Shown piece by piece: positions 12,594 to 23,802 of a stretch of 64,000 nt of DNA; position 1 is the stretch's first letter; every line of letters begins with the position of its first letter. Source of the stretch: CBDIHH01 sp965279095 (GTDB lineage Bacteria; Pseudomonadota; Alphaproteobacteria; Caulobacterales; Caulobacteraceae); contig CBDIHH010000007.1 of assembly GCA_965279095.1 (NCBI GenBank), positions 682,001 to 746,000 of the forward strand, written 5' to 3'. Position numbers and translations under genes: made by a program. The notes below the pieces were generated by a model. It ran no database searches, was not told the origin of the DNA, and saw only the letters and a list, made by a program, of their open reading frames with translations.

Positions 12594-13837
12594 GTCAGCG
12601 CCTCGGCGATGCGGGACGCGAGGGCGCGCCCGATGGCGGTCTTGGGGGCCGCGTCCCAGCGCTCCACCCCCTGGGCGGTGATCAGCATCACCTGGTTGAC
12701 GTCGCCGCCCATCACGCCGGCCCCGCCTTCGGGCACGCTGACGTCGTTGGCGACGATCCAGTCGCAGCCCTTGCGCTTGAGCTTGGCCTTGGCGTGGGCC
12801 TCGACCTCGTCGGTCTCGGCGGCGAAGCCCACCACCAGGGCCGGACGCTGCGGCCCCTTGCGGGCCAGGGTGGCCAGGATGTCGGGGTTCTCCACCAAGG
12901 CCAGGGAGGCGGCCTGGCCGCCGGCGCCCTTCTTGATCTTGGAGGCCTGGCTGGTTTCGGGCCGCCAGTCGGCGACCGCCGCCACACACACGGCCGCGTC
13001 CGCCGGCAGGGCGGCCTGGCAGGCCGCGAGCATCTCCCGCGCGGACTCCACGTCCACGCGGCGCACCCCCGGCGGCGTCGCCAGGGCCACCGGGCCGGAC
13101 ACCAGCGTCACCTCGGCGCCCAGCTCGGCCAGGGCGGCGGCGATGGCGTAGCCCTGCTTGCCACTGGACCGATTGGTCAAAACCCGCACCGGGTCGATCG
13201 CCTCCGCCGTCGGGCCGGCGGTCACCAGGATCCGGCGGCCGCGCAGGGTCTGGGGCCGGGGCGGGGCCAGCGCCGGCGGCCGGGGCAGGTCGAGAGGGTC
13301 TCCGAGCAGGGCCAGGGCGGCGTCGCAGATGGCCTGGGGCTCGGCCATGCGCCCCTCGCCGTATTCCCCGCAGGCCATCTCGCCTTCGTCCGGCCCGACG
13401 AAGGCGACGCCGTCGGCCTGGAGCGCAGCCAGGTTGCGACGGGTCGCCGGATGCTCCCACATGCGCACGTTCATGGCCGGCGCCATCAGCACCCGCTTGT
13501 CGGTGGCCAGCAGGGTGGTGGAGGCGAGGTCATCGGCCAGCCCCGCCGCGGCCTTGGCCATCAGGTCGGCGGTGGCGGGGGCGACCAGCACCAGGTCGGC
13601 GGAGCGGGACAGCTCGATATGGCCCATGGCCGCCTCGTCGGTCAGCGAGAACAGCTCGCTGCGCACCTCCGCCCCGCTGAGGGCGGCGAGCGACAGGGGG
13701 GTGACGAACTGCGCGCCGCCGCGGGTGAGGATCGGCTGCACGGCCACCCCCGCCTTGCGCAGCAGGCGCACCAGTTCCAGCGCCTTGTAGGCGGCGATGC
13801 CGCCGCCGACGATGAGGAGGATCCGCTTGCCGCCCAA
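12590..13837 (-). CDS. coaBC: Bifunctional phosphopantothenoylcysteine decarboxylase / phosphopantothenate-cysteine ligase
   Basis: 415 aa, normal for CoaBC. It performs two steps of coenzyme A synthesis: CTP-dependent joining of phosphopantothenate to cysteine, then FMN-dependent decarboxylation. The N-terminal CoaC flavoprotein half has VGGGIAAYK, the active-site His in MGHIELSRSAD, PAMNVRMW and the Cys loop EGEMACGEYGEGRM. The CoaB half starts near residue 200 with ILVTAGPTAEAIDPVR, NRSSGKQGYAIA, AAVADWRP and KIKK. It is upstream of and overlaps dut by 4 bp, and is divergent from the lipoprotein gene at 13947. Confidence 0.97.
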   Translation of the reverse strand: MGGKRILLIVGGGIAAYKALELVRLLRKAGVAVQPILTRGGAQFVTPLSLAALSGAEVRSELFSLTDEAAMGHIELSRSADLVLVAPATADLMAKAAAGLADDLASTTLLATDKRVLMAPAMNVRMWEHPATRRNLAALQADGVAFVGPDEGEMACGEYGEGRMAEPQAICDAALALLGDPLDLPRPPALAPPRPQTLRGRRILVTAGPTAEAIDPVRVLTNRSSGKQGYAIAAALAELGAEVTLVSGPVALATPPGVRRVDVESAREMLAACQAALPADAAVCVAAVADWRPETSQASKIKKGAGGQAASLALVENPDILATLARKGPQRPALVVGFAAETDEVEAHAKAKLKRKGCDWIVANDVSVPEGGAGVMGGDVNQVMLITAQGVERWDAAPKTAIGRALASRIAEALT

Positions 13838-13946
13838 CCTGTCCGTGCCCCTTGAAACAGGCCCCGGTCATAGCCCGTGCAAAACCGCTGGACAAACGCG
13901 TAACGATGTTCTTTCTTTGTTCGCGCAGACCACGGGGGATGTGGAC

Positions 13947-14504
13947 ATGGGAACACTGTCATCGATTCGCTTTGGGGCCGGGGCCGTCGTGGCGGCCGTC
14001 GCCTGTCTGGCCGCCGCGCTGAACGCCTGCGACAGCGGGCCCTCCGCCCTGCCGGCGCGGGACCATTCCAAGGGGGCGATGGAGCAGGCGGCCCGGGCCG
14101 TCGCGGCCCGTCCGTCGGAGCGCGCCGAGGATGACCGGGCGCAGACTCCCCTGTTCAAGGGGCGGCCCCTGTGGTCGGCCAATCGCAAATACTCCGCCGA
14201 GGAGAACGCGGCCTACCACTTCAAGCGGGACGGCGCTGACTTCGGCGCCCGCACCACCGAGGACTATGTGGCCAAGGCCCACGCCTTCGTCAGCCATCCC
14301 CCCAAGGGGGTCCTGACCCTGACCCGGTCCAACGGCGACCAGCTGTTCTACGACCCCAAGGACAACACCTTCGCCGTCGCCACCAAGGACGGCGCCCCGC
14401 GCACCATGTTCAAGCCCGACGACGGCCTCGCCTATTGGGCGCGGCAGAAGGACCGGGAGTCAAAGGTGGCGGCGGGCAAGGGCGGCCGGGACGACGACGC
14501 CTGA
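13947..14504 (+). CDS. Predicted lipoprotein with a toxin-like C-terminal domain
   Basis: 185 aa. A signal sequence with a hydrophobic run (about 10-24) ends in lipobox LNAC, giving acylated Cys28. Residues 30-80 look disordered. Residues about 82-172 form a compact domain with the pattern HFKRDGADFG, YVAKAHAF, PPKGVLT, LFYDPKDNTFAVATKDG, RTMFKPDDGLAYWARQ. I recall this pattern from C-terminal domains of polymorphic or contact-dependent toxins (possibly a BECR-type RNase), but cannot check it. No immunity gene is adjacent. GGGGGAT lies upstream of the ATG. It might instead be a domesticated surface lipoprotein. Identification of the lipoprotein signal is firm; the function is not known. Confidence 0.7.
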   Translation: MGTLSSIRFGAGAVVAAVACLAAALNACDSGPSALPARDHSKGAMEQAARAVAARPSERAEDDRAQTPLFKGRPLWSANRKYSAEENAAYHFKRDGADFGARTTEDYVAKAHAFVSHPPKGVLTLTRSNGDQLFYDPKDNTFAVATKDGAPRTMFKPDDGLAYWARQKDRESKVAAGKGGRDDDA

Positions 14505-14544
14505 GGCTGGGCAAGGAAAGACAGGTTGCACCCCCGCTCACGCC

Positions 14545-14649
14545 GTCATCGTCCGGCTTGACCGGACGACCCACCGGCGCCGACCTCGACGCTTAGGGGG
14601 CAGCGGTCCCGTGGTGGTGCTGGCTCGTCCGGTCAAGCCGGACGATGAC
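14545..14649. repeat. Interrupted palindrome, class GTCATCGTCCGG
   Basis: Left arm GTCATCGTCCGGCTTGACC (from 14545), right arm GGTCAAGCCGGACGATGAC (ending 14649), with about 65 bp between. Each arm also holds a short internal hairpin (GTCCGG...CCGGAC). It fills most of the 152-bp gap between the convergent lipoprotein gene and atpC. A single-hairpin relative lies at 22571-22601. Confidence 0.92.
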
Positions 14650-14656
14650 CACGGGC

Positions 14657-14920
14657 CTAGGCGACGGCTTCGGCGTGCTCGGCCAGGATGGTCAGGCCGT
14701 CGGGGGTGACGTCGGCGAAGCCGCCCTTGATCGAGAACACGCGGCGGTCGGCGCCCTCGAACACGGTGACTTGGCCCTCGCGAAGGGCGGTCATGAATGG
14801 CGCGTGGCCGGGCAGGACGCCGAAGTCGCCTTCCGAACCCGGGGCGTCGACCTGGTCGACCTCGCCCGCATAGAGCTGGCGCTCCGGCGAGACGAGGGAG
14901 AAGTGGAAGGTTGCGGCCAA
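14657..14920 (-). CDS. atpC: ATP synthase epsilon subunit, short form
   Basis: 87 aa. It matches the N-terminal beta-sandwich of F1 epsilon (FSLVSPERQLYAGEVDQV, GDFGVLPGHAPFMT, GGFADV) and ends at EHAEAVA just where the beta domain finishes. The C-terminal two-helix domain, which in E. coli inhibits ATP hydrolysis, is absent. The only start agreeing with the family N-terminus is TTG at 14920, 4 bp after the atpD stop. It is the last gene of the leftward atpHAGDC operon and connects gamma with the c-ring in the rotor stalk. Confidence 0.92.
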   Translation of the reverse strand: MAATFHFSLVSPERQLYAGEVDQVDAPGSEGDFGVLPGHAPFMTALREGQVTVFEGADRRVFSIKGGFADVTPDGLTILAEHAEAVA

Positions 14921-14924
14921 GACC

Positions 14925-16397
<1,473 letters not shown>

Positions 16398-16415
16398 GGG
16401 GCGGGACCTGTCGCT

Positions 16416-17297
16416 CTAGAGGGCCGAGGCGCCGGAGATGATCTCGATCAGTTCGGTCGTGATCTGCGCCTGGCGTTGGCGGTTATATTGAAGGTTCAGC
16501 GCGGCGATCATGTCGCCGGCGTTGCGGGTGGCGTTGTCCATCGCGGTCATCTGGCTGGCGTAGAAGCCGGCCATGTTGTCGAGCAGGGCCGAGAGGATCT
16601 GCACGGTGATGTTGCGCGGAAGCAGGGTGGCGAGGATGGATTCCTCGTCCGGCTCATATTCGTAGGCGGCGCCCTTGAGGTCGGTGGCGGCGGCGGCGCC
16701 GGCCTCGACCACGGCGGGGATCAGCTGCTTGGCCGTCGGGGTCTGGGTGACCACCGACTTGAAGCGGCTGAAGAACAGGGTGACCACATCGACGGCGCCG
16801 GTCTCGTACTGGGCGAGGATCAGGTCGGCGATGGGCTGGGCGACCTCCAGGCTGAAGACCTTGGCCTGGGACAGGTCGAAGTTCTCGATGATCATCGGGC
16901 CGTAGAGGCGCCGCAGGGCCGCGGTGACCTTCTTGCCCACGCAGATGATCTTCACGTCCTTGCCGGCGGCGCGCAGGGAATCGATCCGCTCGCGGGCCGC
17001 GCGGACGATGGAGGCGTTGAAGCCCCCCGCCAGACCCCGGTCGGCGCCCGCCACCACGATCAGGTGACGATCGTCGCGGCCGGTGCCGGCCAGCAGGCGC
17101 GGGGCGCCGTCGCCCTGGACCCCGCCCGCCAGATTGGCGATCACCGCCGCCATGCGCTGGGCATAGGGGCGCGCGCTCTCCGCCGCATCCTGCGCGCGGC
17201 GCAGTTTGGCGGCGGCCACCATTTGCATCGCCTTCGTGATCTTCTGCGTGGCTTTCACGCTTTGGATCCGATTGCGCATGTCCTTGAGGCTGGCCAT
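16416..17297 (-). CDS. atpG: F1 ATP synthase gamma subunit
   Basis: 293 aa. Central shaft of the F1 rotor. The N-terminal coiled-coil helix begins MASLKDMRNRIQSVKATQKI, the segment inside the alpha/beta hexamer, and the C-terminal helix has ATRNAGDMI and NRQRQAQITTELIEI, the gamma signature. It lies between atpA and atpD, with short gaps (32 and 18 bp), in standard operon order. Confidence 0.97.
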   Translation of the reverse strand: MASLKDMRNRIQSVKATQKITKAMQMVAAAKLRRAQDAAESARPYAQRMAAVIANLAGGVQGDGAPRLLAGTGRDDRHLIVVAGADRGLAGGFNASIVRAARERIDSLRAAGKDVKIICVGKKVTAALRRLYGPMIIENFDLSQAKVFSLEVAQPIADLILAQYETGAVDVVTLFFSRFKSVVTQTPTAKQLIPAVVEAGAAAATDLKGAAYEYEPDEESILATLLPRNITVQILSALLDNMAGFYASQMTAMDNATRNAGDMIAALNLQYNRQRQAQITTELIEIISGASAL

Positions 17298-17329
17298 TCG
17301 GCTCTACTCGCTCCGGGTGGTCAGCGGGT

Positions 17330-18865
<1,536 letters not shown>

Positions 18866-18869
18866 GTCT

Positions 18870-19424
18870 CTACGCTCTCTTGAGGGCGAATTTTAGGGTT
18901 TCGAGCTTCGACCGCAGCGAAGCATCGAACAGGCGGGAGCCGACGCGAACCTTGAGGCCGCCGAGAATCGACGGGTCCACGCGGGTGGTGATTTCGGGAT
19001 CCTTGCCCAGCGACTGGCGCAGGGCGGCCTTGACGCCCTTTTCCTGGGCGGCGGTCAGCTTGATGGCCGAGATCACCTCGGCCGAGACCACGCCCCGATG
19101 GGCGGCGGACAGGCGGGTGAAGCTGTCGGTCACCTCGGCCAGGCGGTTGGTCCGCCGGTTGGCAGTGAGCAGGCCCAGGAACTTGATGGTGATGGGATTG
19201 AAGTCGGCCTTCTCGGCGATGGCCTTCAGGGCGAGGCCCTTCTGCTCGGCGCTGAAGGTCGGCGAATCCATGAGCCGCCGCAGATCGCCGCTTTCGGCGC
19301 GCGCGGTCTTCAGGCTCCGCAGGTCGGATTCGACCTCGGTGAGCGCCTTGGCGTCTAGCGCCAGATCGAACAGGGCCTGCGCGTAGCGCGAGCCCACGTC
19401 CGTGCCTTGGGAGTCGTCAGCCAA
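18870..19424 (-). CDS. atpH: F1 ATP synthase delta subunit (OSCP)
   Basis: 184 aa when started at TTG 19424, which gives the family N-terminus (GSRYAQALFDLALDAK follows closely) and the usual length; in-frame upstream codons only translate a non-conserved leader. GGAAGAA lies directly before the TTG. The C-terminal signature DPSILGGLKVRVGSRLFDASLRSKLE is clear. It links F1 to the peripheral stalk and is the first gene of the atp operon. Confidence 0.94.
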   Translation of the reverse strand: MADDSQGTDVGSRYAQALFDLALDAKALTEVESDLRSLKTARAESGDLRRLMDSPTFSAEQKGLALKAIAEKADFNPITIKFLGLLTANRRTNRLAEVTDSFTRLSAAHRGVVSAEVISAIKLTAAQEKGVKAALRQSLGKDPEITTRVDPSILGGLKVRVGSRLFDASLRSKLETLKFALKRA

Positions 19425-19484
19425 TTCTTCCGCCCGATGCGTTTTGGTCGCCGCCTGCGATGGACCCGCGTTACGGCTCAAAGG

Positions 19485-19513
19485 CTTATAAGCGCTAAGG
19501 AAACGCGCTTGAA
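19485..19513 (-). promoter_or_regulatory. Possible sigma-70-type promoter of the atp operon
   Basis: On the minus strand a TATAAG box (19485-19490) lies 17 bp after TTCAAG (19508-19513), about 60 bp upstream of the atpH start. The -10 is good but the -35 is weak, so this is only a candidate. Confidence 0.35.
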
Positions 19514-19671
19514 CACAAGGGTCGATAAAACCCCTCCGTCCGAAGCCGCGCGGGACATAGCATGGGCTTTTCGGCGCCGCAACCAAAGGTGAAGCCAGCC
19601 GACGTCTGGTCGGCGCCCCTACGCGCCCCTAGATAGGCTCATCAGCCCGTCGCCCGAAGGACGCCGACCGA

Positions 19672-20445
19672 ATGGACCAGCTTCTCACCCTCGCCGCAGA
19701 CCCCGCCGCCTGGGCGGCCCTGGTCACCCTGGTGGTGATGGAGGTGGTGCTGGGCATCGACAACCTGGTCTTCGTCGCCATCCTCTCCAACAAGCTTCCC
19801 GAACAGCATCGCGCCAAGGCGCGGCGGATCGGCATTTCCCTGGCGTTGCTGATGCGGCTGGGCCTGCTGGCCACCCTTTCCTTCATCGTCGGCCTGGTGC
19901 AGCCGGTGATCACCGTGGCCGGCCATGGCTTCTCCTGGCGCGACCTGATCCTCATCGCCGGGGGCCTGTTCCTGGTGTGGAAGGCGACGCGGGAGATCCA
20001 CCACACCGTCGACCCGATGCCCGCCGAACAGGGCCCGGCCCTGGACCGGGCGGTGACCAGCTTCGGCTCGGCCATCGTCCAGATCATCCTTTTGGACCTG
20101 GTCTTCTCCATCGACAGCATCCTCACGGCCGTGGGCATGACCGAGCACCTGCCGATCATGATCATCGCGGTCTGCATCGCCGTGGGGCTGATGCTGGTGG
20201 CGGCCAATCCCCTGGCCGATTTCATCAGCAACAATCCCACCGTCGTCATGCTGGCCCTCGGCTTCCTGCTGATGATCGGCATGGTGCTGATCGCCGAGGG
20301 CTTCGGCGCCCATGTGCCCAAGGGCTACATCTACGCGGCGATGGCCTTCGCCGGCGGGGTGGAGGCGCTCAACATGGTGGCCCGCAACCGGCAGCGGCGG
20401 GCGGCGGCCGCCGGGGCGGCGGACGACCCCGCGCCCGACGAGTGA
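19672..20445 (+). CDS. TerC family integral membrane protein
   Basis: 257 aa with about seven hydrophobic helices. It belongs to the TerC/Alx/YgaP-like group: conserved acidic membrane motifs EVVLGIDNLVF (about residues 24-34) and DLVFSIDSILTAVG (about 140-153) are present, as is NPLADFISNNPTVVMLALGFL. The family is linked to metal (manganese, calcium) export and tellurite resistance; members insert metals or help secreted enzymes acquire them. The tail after residue 240 is Arg/Ala/Asp-rich. The 247-bp region before it is shared with the divergent atp operon. It converges with the lipoprotein gene at 20457 with an 11-bp gap. Confidence 0.9.
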   Translation: MDQLLTLAADPAAWAALVTLVVMEVVLGIDNLVFVAILSNKLPEQHRAKARRIGISLALLMRLGLLATLSFIVGLVQPVITVAGHGFSWRDLILIAGGLFLVWKATREIHHTVDPMPAEQGPALDRAVTSFGSAIVQIILLDLVFSIDSILTAVGMTEHLPIMIIAVCIAVGLMLVAANPLADFISNNPTVVMLALGFLLMIGMVLIAEGFGAHVPKGYIYAAMAFAGGVEALNMVARNRQRRAAAAGAADDPAPDE

Positions 20446-20456
20446 TCAGAGGCGGG

Positions 20457-20750
20457 TCAGGACTTGGACTTGTCGCCCGCCTCGTTCATCTCCCGCCGGG
20501 CGTCGGCGCCGGCTTCCTTGAGCTTGGACCCGGCTTCCTTGGCCGCCTTCTTCAGCTCGGTTCCGGCGTCCTTGGCCGCGTCCTTGGCCTCCGCCGCCGC
20601 GGCCTTGACGTCAGGGTCGTTGGCGACCTTGCGGGCGGCCGCCTTGACCTCGCCGGCGGCGGCCTTGGCCTGGTCCTGCGCCTTGTTCTGCTCGGCCGGA
20701 GAGCAGGCGGCGACGGCGAGGGTGATCACGGCGAGAGCCAGGTAGCGCAT
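20457..20750 (-). CDS. Small Ala/Lys-rich helical lipoprotein
   Basis: 97 aa. The signal sequence MRYLALAVITLAVAAC ends in a lipobox (VAAC) with Cys16 as the modified residue. The rest is almost all Ala, Lys, Glu and Asp with repeated KAAAxEVKAAA/KDAAKDAG-like segments, predicted to form one long amphipathic helix, like apolipoprotein- or LEA-like envelope proteins. AGAGGA lies about 10 bp upstream of the chosen ATG. Function unknown; a periplasmic stress or spacer role is only a guess. Confidence 0.75.
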   Translation of the reverse strand: MRYLALAVITLAVAACSPAEQNKAQDQAKAAAGEVKAAARKVANDPDVKAAAAEAKDAAKDAGTELKKAAKEAGSKLKEAGADARREMNEAGDKSKS

Positions 20751-20888
20751 CGTCCAAGTCCTCTGATGGCGGCGCCCCCGCGAGGGCGACCCGCAAAGGG
20801 TTAAGCGCAAGCGGGGCGCGCGCCTAGGGCGACCTGCAGGGGACTGGCGGCTTTTCCGGGGCGCGCCGGGCGGCTACAGGATGGCGCC

Positions 20889-21815
20889 ATGCGCATCGCC
20901 TTCCTCGGCACCCCGGACTTCTCGGTCCCCGTCCTGGCCGAACTCGTGGCCGCCGGCCATGAGGTCGCGGCCGTCTACGCCCAGCCCCCCGCGCCGCGCG
21001 GGCGGGGCCAGGCCCTGCGGCCCTCGCCGGTGCAGGCCTTCGCCGAGGGCCTCGGCCTTCCGGTGCGCACTCCCGTCTCCATGCGCGACCCGGCCGAGGC
21101 GGCCGCCTTCGAGGCCCTCGGCCTGGACGCCGCCATCGTCGTCGCCTACGGCCAGATCCTCACCGCCCAGGTGCTCGCGGCGCCGCGGCTGGGCTGCTTC
21201 AACCTGCATGCCTCCCTCCTGCCCCGCTGGCGGGGCGCGGCCCCCATCCAGCGGGCGATCATGGCCGGGGACGCGGTCACCGGCGTGCAGGTGATGCGCA
21301 TGAGCGAGGGGCTGGACGAAGGGGCCGTGCTGTTGTCGGAGTCGGTGCGCATCGGCCCCCTGGACACCGCCGGAACCCTGCAAGAGCGCCTGTCGCAGGT
21401 GGCCGCCCAGCTGGCGCCCCGCGCTCTGGCCTCCATCGAGCGCGGCTCCATCACCGAGACCCCGCAGCCGGACGACGGGGTGACCTACGCCCGCAAGATC
21501 AAGCCGGCGGAGGCGCGCATCGACTGGACCCGCCCCGCCGCCGAGGTCGACCGCCATATCCGCGGCCTGTCCCCCTATCCCGGCGCCTGGTTCGAGGCCC
21601 CCTCCGACAAGGGGCCGGTGCGGGTGAAGGCGCTGCTGTCGGCCCTGGCCGAGGGCGACGGCGCGCCGGGGGAGGTGCTGGACGACGCCCTGACCGTGGC
21701 CTGCGGCGACGGCGCCGTGCGCCTGCTGCAGGTCCAGCGCGAGGGGCGGCCGGCGGCGGCGACGGACGCCTTCCTGCGCGGCTTCGACCTGCCCCCCGGC
21801 GCCCGGCTCGGCTGA
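20889..21815 (+). CDS. fmt: Methionyl-tRNA formyltransferase
   Basis: 308 aa. It formylates Met-tRNAfMet using 10-formyl-tetrahydrofolate, for translation initiation. MRIAFLGTPDFSVPVL begins the formyltransferase domain, and NLHASLLPRWRGAAPI holds the catalytic Asn-His; GVTYARKIKPAEARIDW marks the C-terminal OB-like domain. It overlaps truA by one base (TGATG). The peptide deformylase gene def, which often precedes fmt, is not here. Confidence 0.97.
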   Translation: MRIAFLGTPDFSVPVLAELVAAGHEVAAVYAQPPAPRGRGQALRPSPVQAFAEGLGLPVRTPVSMRDPAEAAAFEALGLDAAIVVAYGQILTAQVLAAPRLGCFNLHASLLPRWRGAAPIQRAIMAGDAVTGVQVMRMSEGLDEGAVLLSESVRIGPLDTAGTLQERLSQVAAQLAPRALASIERGSITETPQPDDGVTYARKIKPAEARIDWTRPAAEVDRHIRGLSPYPGAWFEAPSDKGPVRVKALLSALAEGDGAPGEVLDDALTVACGDGAVRLLQVQREGRPAAATDAFLRGFDLPPGARLG

Positions 21816-22555
21816 TGCCCCGCTACCGGCTGCGCATCGAATATGACGGCCGGCCCTTCTGCGGCTACCAGGCCCAGGCAAACCTGCCGTCCGTCCAGGG
21901 CGCCCTGCAGCGGGCCATCGCGGCCTTCTGCGGCGAGACGCCGATCCTCTATGCGGCGGGGCGCACCGACACCGGCGTCCACGCCACCGGCCAGGTGGTG
22001 CATTTCGACCTGGCCAAGGCCTGGCGCCCCGAGGTCGTGCGCGACGCCCTCAACGCCCACCTGGTCCCCGATCCGGTGGCGGTGCTCGACGCGGCCCTGG
22101 CCGACGCGGACTTCCACGCCCGTCACTCGGCCCTGCGTCGCCGCTACCTGTTCCGCGTCCTCGACCGCCGCGCCCCGCCGGCCCTCGACCGCGGCCGCGT
22201 CTGGCACCAGAAGAAGCCCCTGGACGCGGACGCCATGGACGCCGCCGCCCGGGCGCTGCTGGGCCATCACGACTTCACCACCTTCCGGGACGCCCAGTGC
22301 CAGGCCCGCTCGCCGATGAAGACCCTCGACGAGGCCCGCGTCTGGCGCGAGGGCGAGGAGGTGCGCCTGTCGTTCGTGGCGCGGTCCTTCCTGCACCGCC
22401 AGGTGCGCTCGATGACCGGCTCCCTCGCCGAGGTGGGCCTGGGCCGCTGGACCGCCGGGCGCTTCGCCGACGCCCTGGCCGCCGCCGACCGTCGCGCCTG
22501 CGGCCCGGTGGCGCCGCCGGACGGGCTGTATCTCGTCGGGGTGGACTACCCCTGA
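21815..22555 (+). CDS. truA: tRNA pseudouridine(38-40) synthase
   Basis: 246 aa. It converts U38-U40 in the tRNA anticodon arm to pseudouridine. The start MPRYRLRIEYDGRPFCGYQ, catalytic Asp in GRTDTGVHA (about 51) and FLHRQVRSMTGSLAEVG are the family motifs. The ATG overlaps the fmt stop, so translation is probably coupled. The gene ends 15 bp before a perfect hairpin shared with convergent dapE. Confidence 0.97.
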   Translation: MPRYRLRIEYDGRPFCGYQAQANLPSVQGALQRAIAAFCGETPILYAAGRTDTGVHATGQVVHFDLAKAWRPEVVRDALNAHLVPDPVAVLDAALADADFHARHSALRRRYLFRVLDRRAPPALDRGRVWHQKKPLDADAMDAAARALLGHHDFTTFRDAQCQARSPMKTLDEARVWREGEEVRLSFVARSFLHRQVRSMTGSLAEVGLGRWTAGRFADALAAADRRACGPVAPPDGLYLVGVDYP

Positions 22556-22570
22556 GGGGCGACCTATGGC

Positions 22571-22601
22571 CGTCATCGTCCGGTCAAGCCGGACGATGAC
22601 G
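22571..22601. terminator. Perfect hairpin between truA and dapE (probable bidirectional terminator)
   Basis: A 13-bp perfect stem, CGTCATCGTCCGG and CCGGACGATGACG, around a TCAAG loop. The sequence is the same class as the longer palindrome at 14545-14649, here shortened to a single hairpin. It lies between two convergent genes. No U-tract follows, so terminator function is inferred from position and stem only. Confidence 0.65.
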
Positions 22602-22603
22602 GA

Positions 22604-23740
22604 TCAGGAAAAGGCCTCGAAATACCTGTCGATCAGCCGCCCGTAGACCGCCTGCAGCTCGTGCAGCTGGTCCACCGGCGTCGCCTCGTCGACCATGTGC
22701 ATGGTGGCGCCGACCAGCCCCAGCTCGACCACCGGGCACAGCTCGCGGATGAAGCGGGCGTCGGAGATGCCGCCGGTGGTGGAATGGGCCGGGTCGCGGC
22801 CGACAGCATCCTTCACCGCGGCGGCGATCACATCGACGAAGGGGCCCGGCTCGGTGAGGAAGGCGTTGCCGGTGAGGCTGGGGGTCAGGGTGACCGCGCC
22901 GTCGAAATGGTCCTGCGCCCGGGCCCGTTCGCTCTCGAGCCAGGCGCTAAGGCTGTCGCCGTCGTGGTGGGGATTGAAGCGGATGTTCAGCCGCGCGGTC
23001 GCCCGCGCCGGGATGACGTTGGTGGCCGGGTTGCCGACGTCGATAGTGGTGACCTCGAGGTTGGAGGCGGGGAAGCTGGGGTGGCCCTCGTCCAGCACCC
23101 GGGCCTGCAGATAGGCCAGCAGCCGCACCAGCACCGGGATCGGATTGGCCGCCTGGGCCGGATAGGCCACATGGCCCTGGCGGCCCTCCACGACGATGTC
23201 GGCGTTGAGACTGCCCCGGCGGCCGATCTTGATCTGGTCCCCCACCAGCCGGGCCGAAGTCGGCTCGCCGAGGATGCAGTGGTCGATGACCTCCCCCTCG
23301 GCGCGAAGGGCCTCGACGATGCGGCGGGTGCCGTCGATGGCGGGCCCCTCCTCGTCGCCGGTGATCAGGAAGGAGATCGAGCCCGCGGGGGCGGGCGTCG
23401 CGGCGACGGCGGCGACGAAGGCGGCGATGGCGCCCTTCATGTCCACCGCCCCCCGGCCATAGAGCACCCCGTCAATCACCTTAGGGTCGAAGGGGTCGCT
23501 GCGCCAGGCGGCCGCGTCGCCCACCGGCACCACGTCGGTATGGCCGGCGAAGCAGAGGTTCGGGGCCGCCGTCCCGCGCCGGGCGTAGAGGTTCTCGATC
23601 TCGCCGAACCGCATCCGCCGGCAGGCGAAGCCGAGGCCGGTGAGGGCGTCCTCCAGCACGGACAGGGCGCCCGCGTCGGCGGGGGTCACCGAGGGGCGGC
23701 GGATCAGGTCCTGGGCGAGGGCGACGACGTCGATGGCCAT
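22604..23740 (-). CDS. dapE: Succinyl-diaminopimelate desuccinylase
   Basis: 378 aa, M20 metallopeptidase family. It removes succinate from N-succinyl-LL-DAP in the lysine/peptidoglycan route. Zinc-site motifs are seen: FAGHTDVVPVGD, YGRGAVDMKGA and the catalytic Glu in ITGDEEGPAIDGTR; the dimerisation domain follows, and RFIRELCPVVELGLVGATMHMVDE ends the protein. With dapB and dapD in this window it indicates the succinylase DAP pathway. It is convergent with truA and divergent from the cupin gene. Confidence 0.96.
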   Translation of the reverse strand: MAIDVVALAQDLIRRPSVTPADAGALSVLEDALTGLGFACRRMRFGEIENLYARRGTAAPNLCFAGHTDVVPVGDAAAWRSDPFDPKVIDGVLYGRGAVDMKGAIAAFVAAVAATPAPAGSISFLITGDEEGPAIDGTRRIVEALRAEGEVIDHCILGEPTSARLVGDQIKIGRRGSLNADIVVEGRQGHVAYPAQAANPIPVLVRLLAYLQARVLDEGHPSFPASNLEVTTIDVGNPATNVIPARATARLNIRFNPHHDGDSLSAWLESERARAQDHFDGAVTLTPSLTGNAFLTEPGPFVDVIAAAVKDAVGRDPAHSTTGGISDARFIRELCPVVELGLVGATMHMVDEATPVDQLHELQAVYGRLIDRYFEAFS

Positions 23741-23802
23741 GGATGGCGAGTAGCGCGCGGGACGCGGCGCTGCAATGATCGGCGGACAGAGCGGAGGGCG
23801 CC

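Noticed and set aside
14510..14650. Small RNA gene between the lipoprotein gene and atpC
   Set aside because: The folded structure is explained by the palindromic element; no promoter was seen.
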